Made by a program: the position numbers and the translations under genes. Shown here in pieces: positions 31,819 through 39,733 of a DNA stretch of 64,000 bases; the first letter of the stretch is position 1; each line of letters opens with the position of its first letter. Origin of the DNA: Pseudomonas fluorescens (lineage in GTDB: Bacteria > Pseudomonadota > Gammaproteobacteria > Pseudomonadales > Pseudomonadaceae); contig NZ_JAGGOF010000010.1 in NCBI RefSeq assembly GCF_018614775.1, forward strand, positions 1-64,000, written 5' to 3'. Under the pieces are notes generated by a model. The model did not search any database, had not been told where the DNA came from, and was given only the letters and a program-made list of their open reading frames with translations.

Positions 31819-33306
31819 ATGCTGCAATCACTCAAGCAAACGTGGCTTTCCAACGTTCGTGGAGACGTGCTGGCGGGGATCGTAGTCGCCCTGGCACTCG
31901 TCCCCGAAGCCATCGCCTTCTCGATCATTGCCGGCGTCGACCCGAAGGTCGGGCTCTACGCCTCGTTCTGTATCTGCGCCGTGATTGCCTTCGTCGGCGG
32001 TCGCCCCGGCATGATCTCGGCCGCTACCGGCGCCATGGCGCTGCTCATGGTCACCTTGGTAAAAGATCATGGGCTCCAATACCTGCTGGCGGCCACGCTG
32101 CTCTGTGGGGTTCTTCAAATCCTCGCGGGGTACCTGAAGCTGGGTTCGCTGATGCGCTTTGTCTCGCGCTCGGTGGTTACCGGTTTTGTGAACGCACTGG
32201 CCATCCTGATTTTCATGGCGCAGTTACCTGAACTCACCCATGTCACCTGGCACGTCTACGCCATGACCGCTGCGGGCCTCGCAATCATCTACTTATTTCC
32301 GTATGTGCCGAAGGTCGGCAAGTTGATCCCCTCGCCGCTGGTGTGCATCCTGACGCTGACTGCCGTCGCGATTTACCTGGGGTTGGATGTCCGCACCGTC
32401 GGTGACATGGGACAGTTGCCGGACACGCTGCCGGTATTCCTGTGGCCTGAAGTCCCGCTGAACGTTGAAACGCTTCGCATCATTTTCCCGTATTCGGCCG
32501 CCCTGGCCGTTGTGGGCCTGCTGGAGTCCATGATGACCGCGACCATCGTCGATGATCTGACTGACACCACCAGCAACAAGAATCGCGAATGCAAGGGCCA
32601 AGGCATTGCCAACATTGCCGCCGGGATGCTCGGTGGCATGGCGGGCTGCGCCATGATCGGCCAGTCGATCATCAACGTGAAGTCCGGTGGCCGTAGCCGT
32701 CTCTCCACCTTGTGTGCCGGTGTCTTTTTGTTGCTGATGGTGGTGTTCCTGGGTGAGTGGCTCTCCAGGATCCCGATGGCGGCGCTCGTCGCGGTGATGA
32801 TCATGGTGTCCATCGGTACCTTCAGCTGGGACTCCCTGCGCAATCTGAAAAAGCATCCCCTGTCGACCAACCTCGTCATGGTCGCCACGGTCGTGGTCGT
32901 CGTGGCCACGCATAACCTGGCCTATGGCGTACTGGTGGGCGTGTTGCTGGCATCGCTGTTCTTTGCGAACAAGGTCGGACATTACCTCGACATCCAGAGC
33001 AGCCTTGAAAAGGCGGGATCGCACCGCACCTATCGCGTGGTGGGCCAGGTGTTCTTCAGTTCTGCGGACAAGTTCACCCAGGTCTTCGACTTCAAGGAAG
33101 CGCTGCGCAAAGTCACCATAGACCTGACCCAGGCGCATTTCTGGGACATCACTGCCGTCGCGGCGCTGGATAAAGTGGTCATCAAGTTCCGCCGTGAAGG
33201 TGCTGAAGTCATGGTGCTGGGCCTGAATGAGGCCAGCGCCACGATCGTCGACCGCTTCGGCGTGCACGACAAACCGGACGCCATCGACAAGCTCATGAGC
33301 CACTAA
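31819..33306 (+). CDS. SulP-family anion transporter (sulfate/bicarbonate type)
   Basis: A 495-residue inner-membrane anion carrier. The SulP signature [20 protein letters not shown] is at about residues 29-48; 10-12 helices extend to about 400. A cytoplasmic C-terminal STAS domain (about 405-495) contains [21 protein letters not shown]. Related proteins carry sulfate, bicarbonate (BicA) or dicarboxylates, and the substrate is unresolved here. ATG 31819 is preferred to GTG 31792 although its ribosome site is weak. The stop is 11 bp before a universal stress gene, forming a transporter-stress operon. Confidence 0.88.
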   Translation: MLQSLKQTWLSNVRGDVLAGIVVALALVPEAIAFSIIAGVDPKVGLYASFCICAVIAFVGGRPGMISAATGAMALLMVTLVKDHGLQYLLAATLLCGVLQILAGYLKLGSLMRFVSRSVVTGFVNALAILIFMAQLPELTHVTWHVYAMTAAGLAIIYLFPYVPKVGKLIPSPLVCILTLTAVAIYLGLDVRTVGDMGQLPDTLPVFLWPEVPLNVETLRIIFPYSAALAVVGLLESMMTATIVDDLTDTTSNKNRECKGQGIANIAAGMLGGMAGCAMIGQSIINVKSGGRSRLSTLCAGVFLLLMVVFLGEWLSRIPMAALVAVMIMVSIGTFSWDSLRNLKKHPLSTNLVMVATVVVVVATHNLAYGVLVGVLLASLFFANKVGHYLDIQSSLEKAGSHRTYRVVGQVFFSSADKFTQVFDFKEALRKVTIDLTQAHFWDITAVAALDKVVIKFRREGAEVMVLGLNEASATIVDRFGVHDKPDAIDKLMSH

Positions 33307-33317
33307 GGAGATCTACA

Positions 33318-34169
33318 ATGACCCAAGTAATGGCATGCATTGATAGTTCACAATCCTCGCTGGCGGTCTGCGACTACGCAGCATGGGCGTCACGACAACT
33401 TGATGCGCCTCTGATCCTGCTGCATGTACTGGATGAAGCGAAATACCCGACATCGGCCAACCTGAGCGGCAATATTGGCCTGGGAAGCCGAGAGCATCTG
33501 CTGGAGGAACTGGCGACCTTGGATGCCCAGCGCGCCAGGCTCGCCCTGGAGCAGGGTCAACACATGCTTGAAAACGCCAGGGAGCGAACGGTCCTCAGCG
33601 GCGCGGCGATTCCTGAGTTGAGGCAGCGGCACGGCCACCTGGTAGAAAGCCTGAGCGACCTCGAAGACGATATTCGACTGTTGATCATTGGGCGAGTCGG
33701 TGAAGACAGCCCACGCAATCTGCACCGCCTCGGCAGCCAGATCGAAGCGGTGGTGCGGTCCATCCCGCGCCCGATCCTGATTACCGCCAGTCGCTTCAAA
33801 ACGCCGGAAAAAGTCATGCTCGCGTTTGACGGTAGCGCCACAGCTTTCAAAATCGTGCAGATGCTTGCGAGCAGCCCTCTATGTACCGGGCTGCCGATTC
33901 ATCTGGTCATGGTGGCTGTCGAGTCGCAAAGCAACCTGGAGGCGCTGGAGAAAGCCTGTGACATGCTCCTGGCTTCAGGCTTTGAAGTCCACGCGCATAT
34001 CCGGCAAGGCGACGTGGAAGCGGCTCTGCACGATTATCAAGCCGAGCACGCCATTGACCTGCTGGTGATGGGGGCCTACGGGCACTCACGCATCAGGCAG
34101 TTTCTGGTGGGCAGCACGACCACGACAATGCTTCGAAACGCCACCCTTCCAGTGTTGCTGCTTCGCTGA
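33318..34169 (+). CDS. Universal stress protein, tandem UspA domains
   Basis: A 283-residue protein with two Usp domains (about 1-140 and 150-283). The second has the ATP-binding loop GAYGHSRIRQFLVGSTTTTML (G-2x-G-9x-G-S/T); the first is degenerate at the equivalent place (GRVGEDSPRNLHRLGS). AAGGAG precedes the ATG by 7 nt. Its tight coupling to the SulP gene suggests that it modulates or responds to anion transport, as in SulP-Usp neighbours in other bacteria, which is an inference. Confidence 0.88.
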   Translation: MTQVMACIDSSQSSLAVCDYAAWASRQLDAPLILLHVLDEAKYPTSANLSGNIGLGSREHLLEELATLDAQRARLALEQGQHMLENARERTVLSGAAIPELRQRHGHLVESLSDLEDDIRLLIIGRVGEDSPRNLHRLGSQIEAVVRSIPRPILITASRFKTPEKVMLAFDGSATAFKIVQMLASSPLCTGLPIHLVMVAVESQSNLEALEKACDMLLASGFEVHAHIRQGDVEAALHDYQAEHAIDLLVMGAYGHSRIRQFLVGSTTTTMLRNATLPVLLLR

Positions 34170-34537
34170 CCCACGCCACGCTATTTGCGCTTCGGGCAGT
34201 TGAGTCTGATAGCTGAAAGGGCATACCGATCAAATCGATATACCCTTTGGGTTTGTGACTATCGTGGATCGACGTTATCCAACACCCGATTAGCCAGCAA
34301 TGAGCTCAGCTCGATCAGTTGCTGGATGCCGAGCGCAACGTGGCGGCGTGAGCCGTCCAGGTCGAAAGCCAGGTCGCTGATTTATCCCCGCTGGGCCACG
34401 AAGCGGCACCAACCCTGCCGACTCAAGCAACCAGACACACCGGGGGAAAAGGGACAGACACGGTATTGCCCGTTCGGTTTATACGAACAGACGACCGGCT
34501 TTTCTGAAGCCTCGCTACCCCATCGCGAGCAAGCCAG
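34170..34537. other. Intergenic stretch between usp and the T6SS immunity gene
   Basis: 368 bp with no intact gene. It holds a gene remnant on the minus strand (34259-34382), a lone REP-like half (CATCGCGAGCAAGCC, 34521-34535) and GGGGAAAAGGGACAGACAC at about 34442. The last resembles sequence I associate with decayed mobile or REP-related material in Pseudomonas. The plus-strand frame 34185-34679 has no protein-like features. Confidence 0.6.
34259..34382 (-). pseudogene. Remnant of a small DUF3077/DUF6124-like protein
   Basis: The minus strand encodes ISDLAFDLDGSRRHVALGIQ followed by QLIELSSLLANRVLDNVDPR and a stop. This looks like the C-terminal end of the small Pseudomonas proteins grouped under DUF3077/DUF6124 (recollection). 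An in-frame TAA stands directly before ISDL and no start is available, so the gene is truncated or frameshifted. It marks the boundary of the Rhs island. Confidence 0.45.
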
Positions 34538-34816
34538 TTACGGCATGCTCATCAGCGCCATTCTCAGGCGCCTGACCAGCGTTGGTGTCTTGAGGCAGTC
34601 CGTCGGACTTAAGCCACCCAAGGCGGGCACTTTCTGTTCCAGCCACCAAAGCCCTTCCTTGAGCCCTCTCTTACCGTAAAGCACAACGGCCATATCGAGG
34701 TGATCGTCCATTGCCTTGGCGAGCGTGCGTGCGTTGTCGTCGAGATAGTCTTCTTCATACAAGGCTACGAAGGTCTGCCATTGGGCATCGCCCACGTATT
34801 CGTCTTCCAGTCCCAT
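34538..34816 (-). CDS. Putative immunity protein, MbcA/ParS/Xre toxin-binding type
   Basis: A 92-residue acidic cytoplasmic protein encoded directly after the Rhs effector; the effector stop and this ATG abut (TAAATG). Its C-terminal half, GLWWLEQKVPALGGLSPTDC then LKTPTLVRRLRMALMSMP, follows the toxin-binding domain of Xre/MbcA/ParS antitoxins (DUF2384: WL...P.LGG..P...L.T......L). The N-terminal half shows no helix-turn-helix. RES toxins are naturally paired with such antitoxins, and the adjacent Rhs tip looks like RES, so this is best read as the cognate immunity protein that keeps the binding domain without the repressor function. Not proven. Confidence 0.72.
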   Translation of the reverse strand: MGLEDEYVGDAQWQTFVALYEEDYLDDNARTLAKAMDDHLDMAVVLYGKRGLKEGLWWLEQKVPALGGLSPTDCLKTPTLVRRLRMALMSMP

Positions 34817-37800
34817 TTAAAAACCTGCAAAGGAAATCAAGTTGCTGCCGGTCGGGTTTCGCGCCGACGGTGCCAGGATCCCATCATAGCCGTTGGCTTT
34901 CGCCCAGGCGCCAATCTGATGGGTCTGGGTGTATTTGTCGCCCGTAATGCTCTTGAGGGAAACTCCGAGTTGTTTGCGCACATCGGCCCGAGTTAAATCC
35001 AGGACGTTGTTGAGTTGCACTTTTTTGCTCACCAGTACCCTCGTAGACAGGTCTACACCCCAGTGGTTGACCTCGCCCATGGCGGTCTTGCGTGAGTTCG
35101 CGCCGTATACCCCTCCCAGCCCCGGGGCGGTGTAGCGGTGTCTGGAGGCTACGTTCCATTTGTGAGCCGTCCACGTCGTGCTGATTCGCCCTGGCTCTTC
35201 AAAACGATAAACGGTCCGGTTGACCTTGCGGCCCTTCGGCGGCGTTGTACATTTCATCAACCCCAGGGGGTCGATCCAGCTCACGGGATTCGGCGCGTAT
35301 TGATAAAGGTTCAGCCCACCGACCAGCCCGATGGGGTCCGGCGTGGTGAAACGGCCGATGTCCGGGTCGTAGAAGCGCAAGGTGTTGTAGTGCAGTCCGG
35401 TTTCCCGATCCAGGTACTGGCCCTGGAACCGCAGGTTCTGCTCTTCGACGTAATACGGCTCTCGCAACTCTTCGGCGGTATTGCCCCATACCTGGTAACG
35501 GGCGCGCCATAGTGTGTGGCCGTCAGTTTCGCAGAGTTGTTCGGGCAGGCCGTTGGAATCATTGTGGTAGTAACGGACTTTCTGATGCTCGCCCAGGCCG
35601 TCGACTCTCGCCAACGGCTCATGTCCTTCGTCGACGTAAATGTAGAGGCTGGTTTGGCTATCGCGGTGCTCCTGCAACAGTTGCAGTGCATCCCACGTGA
35701 AACGGGTGCGACTGAGCAGGGTGGCGTTGCGGTCGTATTCGGCTTTTTCAATGCGCCGACCCAATGGGTCGTAGGTCATTTTTACAACCGAGCCGTTGTC
35801 ATTGCAGACCTCCACCAGGCGCTGTTCAGCGTCATAGTGAAAGCGCTGGGTGCCGCGGCGATTACTGCGCTTTTCCACCATGCGACCGAAGCCGTCATAG
35901 CGATAGCGCTTGTCCTGATAGGTCAACAAGCGGTTATGCGCGACGTGTCCTGTACCCGTCGACAGCCCGTCGAGCAGGTTTGCGGCAGGGTCATAGGTAA
36001 AGCTCTCGCGCTGCCCCTGAACGTTGTCCTGACTGGCGAGGACGCGACCGGTGGCGTCGTAATGCAACAGTTGCCGATGCGGTGTGCCGGGCTGGCCGTC
36101 GAAGCGCTCCACCAGTTGATCGCTGGCGTCATAACCGAACAGTGACTGTGCTGCCGGCGGCAGCAGTGTCGATTGGTCCTGTTGCCGGCGACGGCGGGCA
36201 CGCAGGCGGCCGCTGCGGTCGTATTCGCTGCGGGTGCTCATCCGCCCCTGGGTGCGTTGTACTTCGCGGTGCAGGCGGTCGCGTTCGAAGTCACTGATTA
36301 CCCTGCCGTCCAGATTGATCTGGTGCAGGTGACCGCTACCGTAGTGCAGACGGTTCAGCCAGCGGCCATCGGGTAGCAGCGTCTGGGTCAGGTTGCCCAG
36401 CTCGTCGTAGCGATGCTCCAGCTGCCCGGCCCAGTTTTGCTCTGTCATGAGTTGCCCGAGGGCGTCATAACCAAAGCCGATTTCCTGCTGCTCGCCAGTC
36501 AGGTTGGTGAACGTGATGGTGTTGACCTGATCAAGCGCGTCATAGCGATATTCAGTGCGGCCGTCGGCAGTGGTCTTGGCGACCAGCCGCCCCATCGCAT
36601 CGCGTTCGAGCTCATGAATGATCGGTGCCTGGGGAGCGAGGGCCAGGTCGGTGCTACCCGGCACCGCATGCATTTCCACGCGGCTGACGTTGTCCAACGC
36701 GTCGTAGGCGTAGCGTTTGAAGCTGCCGTCCAGGCTGTGCTGGACGGTAAGGCGATCACCGGCGTCCCAGGTGAATTGATAGCGTTCACCGTTTTCGTTG
36801 GTCAGGGCCAGCAAACGTCCGTAGTTGTCGTAGCTCAGTTCGACCCGGCGGCCGTGGGCGTCGGTGCGTATGCGCAGTTGCCCGGTCAGGGTGTGCTGGA
36901 AATGTGTGGTGTGCCCGGCAGGATCGCTGTAGCCGATCAACTGGCCGCTCGCATCGAGCTGGTATTGCTCAGTGCGTCCGTCCGGCAGTTGTTTGCTCAG
37001 CAACCGACCTTGATCGTCATAAGTAAAAAGCGTCCGTTCGCCCAGCGCGTCAGTGCTGCTGAGCAACAGCCCGCGCTCGCAATAGCTCAAGCGTGTGGTG
37101 TAACCCGAGCAGTCGGTGTGTTCGCTGAGCTGTCCGAGGGCTGTCCAGCGCATTTTCTTGCTTTTGCCGGTGGCGTCGATGACCTCCACCACCTGGCCAT
37201 GGGCGTCGTGGCGGTAGCGGGTGACATGGCCCAGAGGGTCGGTTTCGCGAATGCGATTGCCACGCGAGTCATAGCGGTACTGCCAGGTATGCCCGGCGGC
37301 ATCGGTTTCCGCCAGGGGCAGTGCCCAGTGCTCAAGCCACAGTGTCGATTCGCAGCGCCCTAACGGGTCACGGGTTTCACAAAGGTTGCCGGCTTCGTCA
37401 TAACTGAACCGATGCTGTCCGCCATTGGGATCGGTCGCCTCGACCAACTGGCTTTCGTCATTCCACTGGAACGCCCAGCGGCGGCCCAAGGCGTCGGTGG
37501 TTTCGATTATCTGATAGCGAGCGTCCCAGCGACGGGTACTGGTGCGATTCAGGCCGTCGGTGATGCGCGTGGTCCCGGCAGTCAGGTCATAGTCGAAGCT
37601 GTAGGCGTCGCCTGCGTCGGTCCAGTGGCGAACCACGCGCCATTCCAGGTTTTCAATCAACGCCCATTCGTAGAAACAGCGCAGTCCGGCAGGCAGTTGG
37701 TGCTCCACCATGCGCCGCCCGGCGTCGTAGGCATAGCGGCGCTTTACCTGGCCGTTGGAGGCACGGACCTCGGCCAGGTCGCCTTGGGTGTCATAGCCAT

Positions 37801-39268
37801 AGTGCATCAGCACTTCCCGACGGTCATCGGAGTAGAGCCGGTCGATCCGACTGACCCGTTGTGGCCAGCGGTCGTCATAAGCCAGTGCGATACGAACCAG
37901 GTCAAAGGTTTCCCGCAGCTGTGTCACACGACCAGCGTCGTCATAATCGAGATAGATGCGGTTGTCGTTGCGATCGCCGAGCTGGCTCAGGCGTAGACGC
38001 GTTGTACAGCCCGGTGACGGGGTGAACAGCCGGTACAGCCCATCCGAACTGTCGATCAGCAACTCACCGTTGGCATGCCTGCGCACACTGAGCCCTTCAC
38101 CTGCGCTGAATACGGCGCCGCCCGGAGGGATCGAACCCATGTCGATGCGCCGGCCCTGTTCGTCGGTGTAGACCAGCGTTTCGCCGCCCTCGGGATGGGG
38201 CAGGATCTCGACGCATACTTCGTAGGAAACGCTCCAGCCCGCGCCGAACATCCCGTTCCTACGCTCGTCGCGGCTGTTGTATAAACGTTGCCAGTCAATT
38301 GGCAATATGCCGGGCAGCACGAAGTCCAGTTCGTCAATATCCCCCAGCACCTTGGCACCGGTCGCCGCGTGCACCGGGTTCGACGAGCCCATCGCAGCGT
38401 TGGCGACGGCGCCCATTGCACTGCTGACGGCCATGGACGCTGCGCCACCGATCAGCATGCAGGGCAGGTTGCTGAGGAATTTGCCTTTGCCGCCCTTGAG
38501 CATCAGCAGCGCGGTGACCGCCAGCCCCACGCCGGGCGTCTTGCCGCTGCGGATCTCGCGCACCACCACCGAACCGCCGCCGATGGTGACATTGGACGAA
38601 ATCAACCCGGACGATACGACCTTGGCATCACAGGTGCTGCGGTCGCCGCTGCGCACGGCGGGTTGGCCGTTGATGGTGACCTTGTCCGAGCCTTCGGCCA
38701 GGAACTGTGGTGGCATCGGCGGATGCTTCATGCAAACGACCATGTCCAGCGGCTTGGGCACGGCGCCTGGGGCAGGGGTGGCAACGGTGGGACGCCACAT
38801 CTGCGAGAAGAAATTCTCGGCCATGTCCAGGTAGCTGGGTTCGGCTTGCGGCTCGGGGGGTTCCAGCTCGGTGCCGGCCGGCGCGACATGGGACTGGATC
38901 GCCCCAGCGGCGCGAGCGGCGGGGATATTGTTGGTCAGGGTGTCGGTGGAACCGGTGAGGATGTTGGCCTGCACCGTGGGCGGAAAGAGGGCGTTGCCGA
39001 TGCCCTCGCATAAATTGCTCAAGCCCTTGTCGGCCCCGGTCTTGCTCATGGCCAGGCCGACAATGGTGCCAACCACCAGGCCGAGGACGAAACAGCCGAG
39101 GCCGCCAGTGACCACGGTGATACCGGTGGCCGCGACCACAGCAGCCGTCGCCAGGGCGGTGATCGCGATATTGGCCGCCACCTCCAGCACGCCGCCGAGG
39201 ATGTCGGCCATCATCGAGGTGTGGTCCAGTGCGTCGCCTAGCCGTGCGGCCCAAAGCGCGTCAGACAT
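34817..39268 (-). CDS. Rhs T6SS effector with PAAR region and C-terminal RES-like toxin
   Basis: A 1483-residue polymorphic toxin. The N-terminus has a prePAAR motif (AARLGDALDH, about 7-16), two hydrophobic regions (about 28-75 and 265-300) and a PAAR-like spike region between them. Residues about 320-1310 are Rhs/YD repeats forming the cage. DPIGL and, 18 residues later, DPLGL (1333-1337) mark the autocleavage site. The 146-residue tip begins MKCTTPPKGR and looks like a RES domain: R1378 (RYTAPG), Y1388 (VYGAN), E1399 (MGEV) and S1468 (PSARN) match the Arg-Tyr-Glu-Ser set of RES enzymes that degrade NAD+. It follows vgrG and an EagR chaperone gene, and the immunity gene is contiguous. Confidence 0.85.
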   Translation of the reverse strand: MSDALWAARLGDALDHTSMMADILGGVLEVAANIAITALATAAVVAATGITVVTGGLGCFVLGLVVGTIVGLAMSKTGADKGLSNLCEGIGNALFPPTVQANILTGSTDTLTNNIPAARAAGAIQSHVAPAGTELEPPEPQAEPSYLDMAENFFSQMWRPTVATPAPGAVPKPLDMVVCMKHPPMPPQFLAEGSDKVTINGQPAVRSGDRSTCDAKVVSSGLISSNVTIGGGSVVVREIRSGKTPGVGLAVTALLMLKGGKGKFLSNLPCMLIGGAASMAVSSAMGAVANAAMGSSNPVHAATGAKVLGDIDELDFVLPGILPIDWQRLYNSRDERRNGMFGAGWSVSYEVCVEILPHPEGGETLVYTDEQGRRIDMGSIPPGGAVFSAGEGLSVRRHANGELLIDSSDGLYRLFTPSPGCTTRLRLSQLGDRNDNRIYLDYDDAGRVTQLRETFDLVRIALAYDDRWPQRVSRIDRLYSDDRREVLMHYGYDTQGDLAEVRASNGQVKRRYAYDAGRRMVEHQLPAGLRCFYEWALIENLEWRVVRHWTDAGDAYSFDYDLTAGTTRITDGLNRTSTRRWDARYQIIETTDALGRRWAFQWNDESQLVEATDPNGGQHRFSYDEAGNLCETRDPLGRCESTLWLEHWALPLAETDAAGHTWQYRYDSRGNRIRETDPLGHVTRYRHDAHGQVVEVIDATGKSKKMRWTALGQLSEHTDCSGYTTRLSYCERGLLLSSTDALGERTLFTYDDQGRLLSKQLPDGRTEQYQLDASGQLIGYSDPAGHTTHFQHTLTGQLRIRTDAHGRRVELSYDNYGRLLALTNENGERYQFTWDAGDRLTVQHSLDGSFKRYAYDALDNVSRVEMHAVPGSTDLALAPQAPIIHELERDAMGRLVAKTTADGRTEYRYDALDQVNTITFTNLTGEQQEIGFGYDALGQLMTEQNWAGQLEHRYDELGNLTQTLLPDGRWLNRLHYGSGHLHQINLDGRVISDFERDRLHREVQRTQGRMSTRSEYDRSGRLRARRRRQQDQSTLLPPAAQSLFGYDASDQLVERFDGQPGTPHRQLLHYDATGRVLASQDNVQGQRESFTYDPAANLLDGLSTGTGHVAHNRLLTYQDKRYRYDGFGRMVEKRSNRRGTQRFHYDAEQRLVEVCNDNGSVVKMTYDPLGRRIEKAEYDRNATLLSRTRFTWDALQLLQEHRDSQTSLYIYVDEGHEPLARVDGLGEHQKVRYYHNDSNGLPEQLCETDGHTLWRARYQVWGNTAEELREPYYVEEQNLRFQGQYLDRETGLHYNTLRFYDPDIGRFTTPDPIGLVGGLNLYQYAPNPVSWIDPLGLMKCTTPPKGRKVNRTVYRFEEPGRISTTWTAHKWNVASRHRYTAPGLGGVYGANSRKTAMGEVNHWGVDLSTRVLVSKKVQLNNVLDLTRADVRKQLGVSLKSITGDKYTQTHQIGAWAKANGYDGILAPSARNPTGSNLISFAGF

Positions 39269-39280
39269 GCAAGTCGCTCA

Positions 39281-39715
39281 TCAAACCGCCCCGTCAAACA
39301 CCAACGACCCCTTGATCGTCGCCCAGTGCGCGGCTTCGGCGTCGCCGAGCTTTTGCGCCTTGACGTAGCTCAGGGCGAGCATCTTGCGGGTGCCGGGCAG
39401 GACCAGGGCCAGTTGGAACTGGAAGACCTTTTCGTTGCCCTTGCTGAACTGGCTGCGCAACTCGATGGCTTCGACTTCCTGCTGGGCGCCCAGGCGCACG
39501 GCGGCGCCCGGTTGGCAGCGCAGGTCCTGGACTTGTTTTTCCAGGCGCGCCAGCTGGTCGTCGAGGTTGCTTTGCAGGGTCTCGCCCTCGGCCAGCAAGC
39601 TGCGGCTGACGATCAAGGAGGTGCCCAGCTCGGGGAACTTGAGGATGTTGATCGTCGCGTCCAGCAATTCGCCGGGCGGCAGTTGGAGCTGGAATTCATT
39701 GATGCGGTAAGTCAT
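39281..39715 (-). CDS. eagR: EagR-type T6SS chaperone (DUF1795/DcrB-like)
   Basis: A 144-residue cytoplasmic protein of the DUF1795/DcrB-like family (YRINEFQLQLPPGELLDATINI; SLIVSRSLLAEGETL; LPGTRKMLALSYVKAQ). Such Eag chaperones shield the hydrophobic prePAAR segments of Rhs and Tse6-type effectors and help load them onto VgrG. It stands 12 bp before the Rhs gene, which has exactly those hydrophobic segments, and 18 bp after vgrG, so assignment by both fold and context is good. Confidence 0.88.
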   Translation of the reverse strand: MTYRINEFQLQLPPGELLDATINILKFPELGTSLIVSRSLLAEGETLQSNLDDQLARLEKQVQDLRCQPGAAVRLGAQQEVEAIELRSQFSKGNEKVFQFQLALVLPGTRKMLALSYVKAQKLGDAEAAHWATIKGSLVFDGAV

Positions 39716-39733
39716 GGCGCCTGAATCTCTGGG

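Noticed and set aside
34185..34679. 164-codon plus-strand frame between usp and the immunity gene
   Set aside because: Composition is not protein-like, it overlaps both the gene remnant and the immunity gene on the other strand, and it has no family character.
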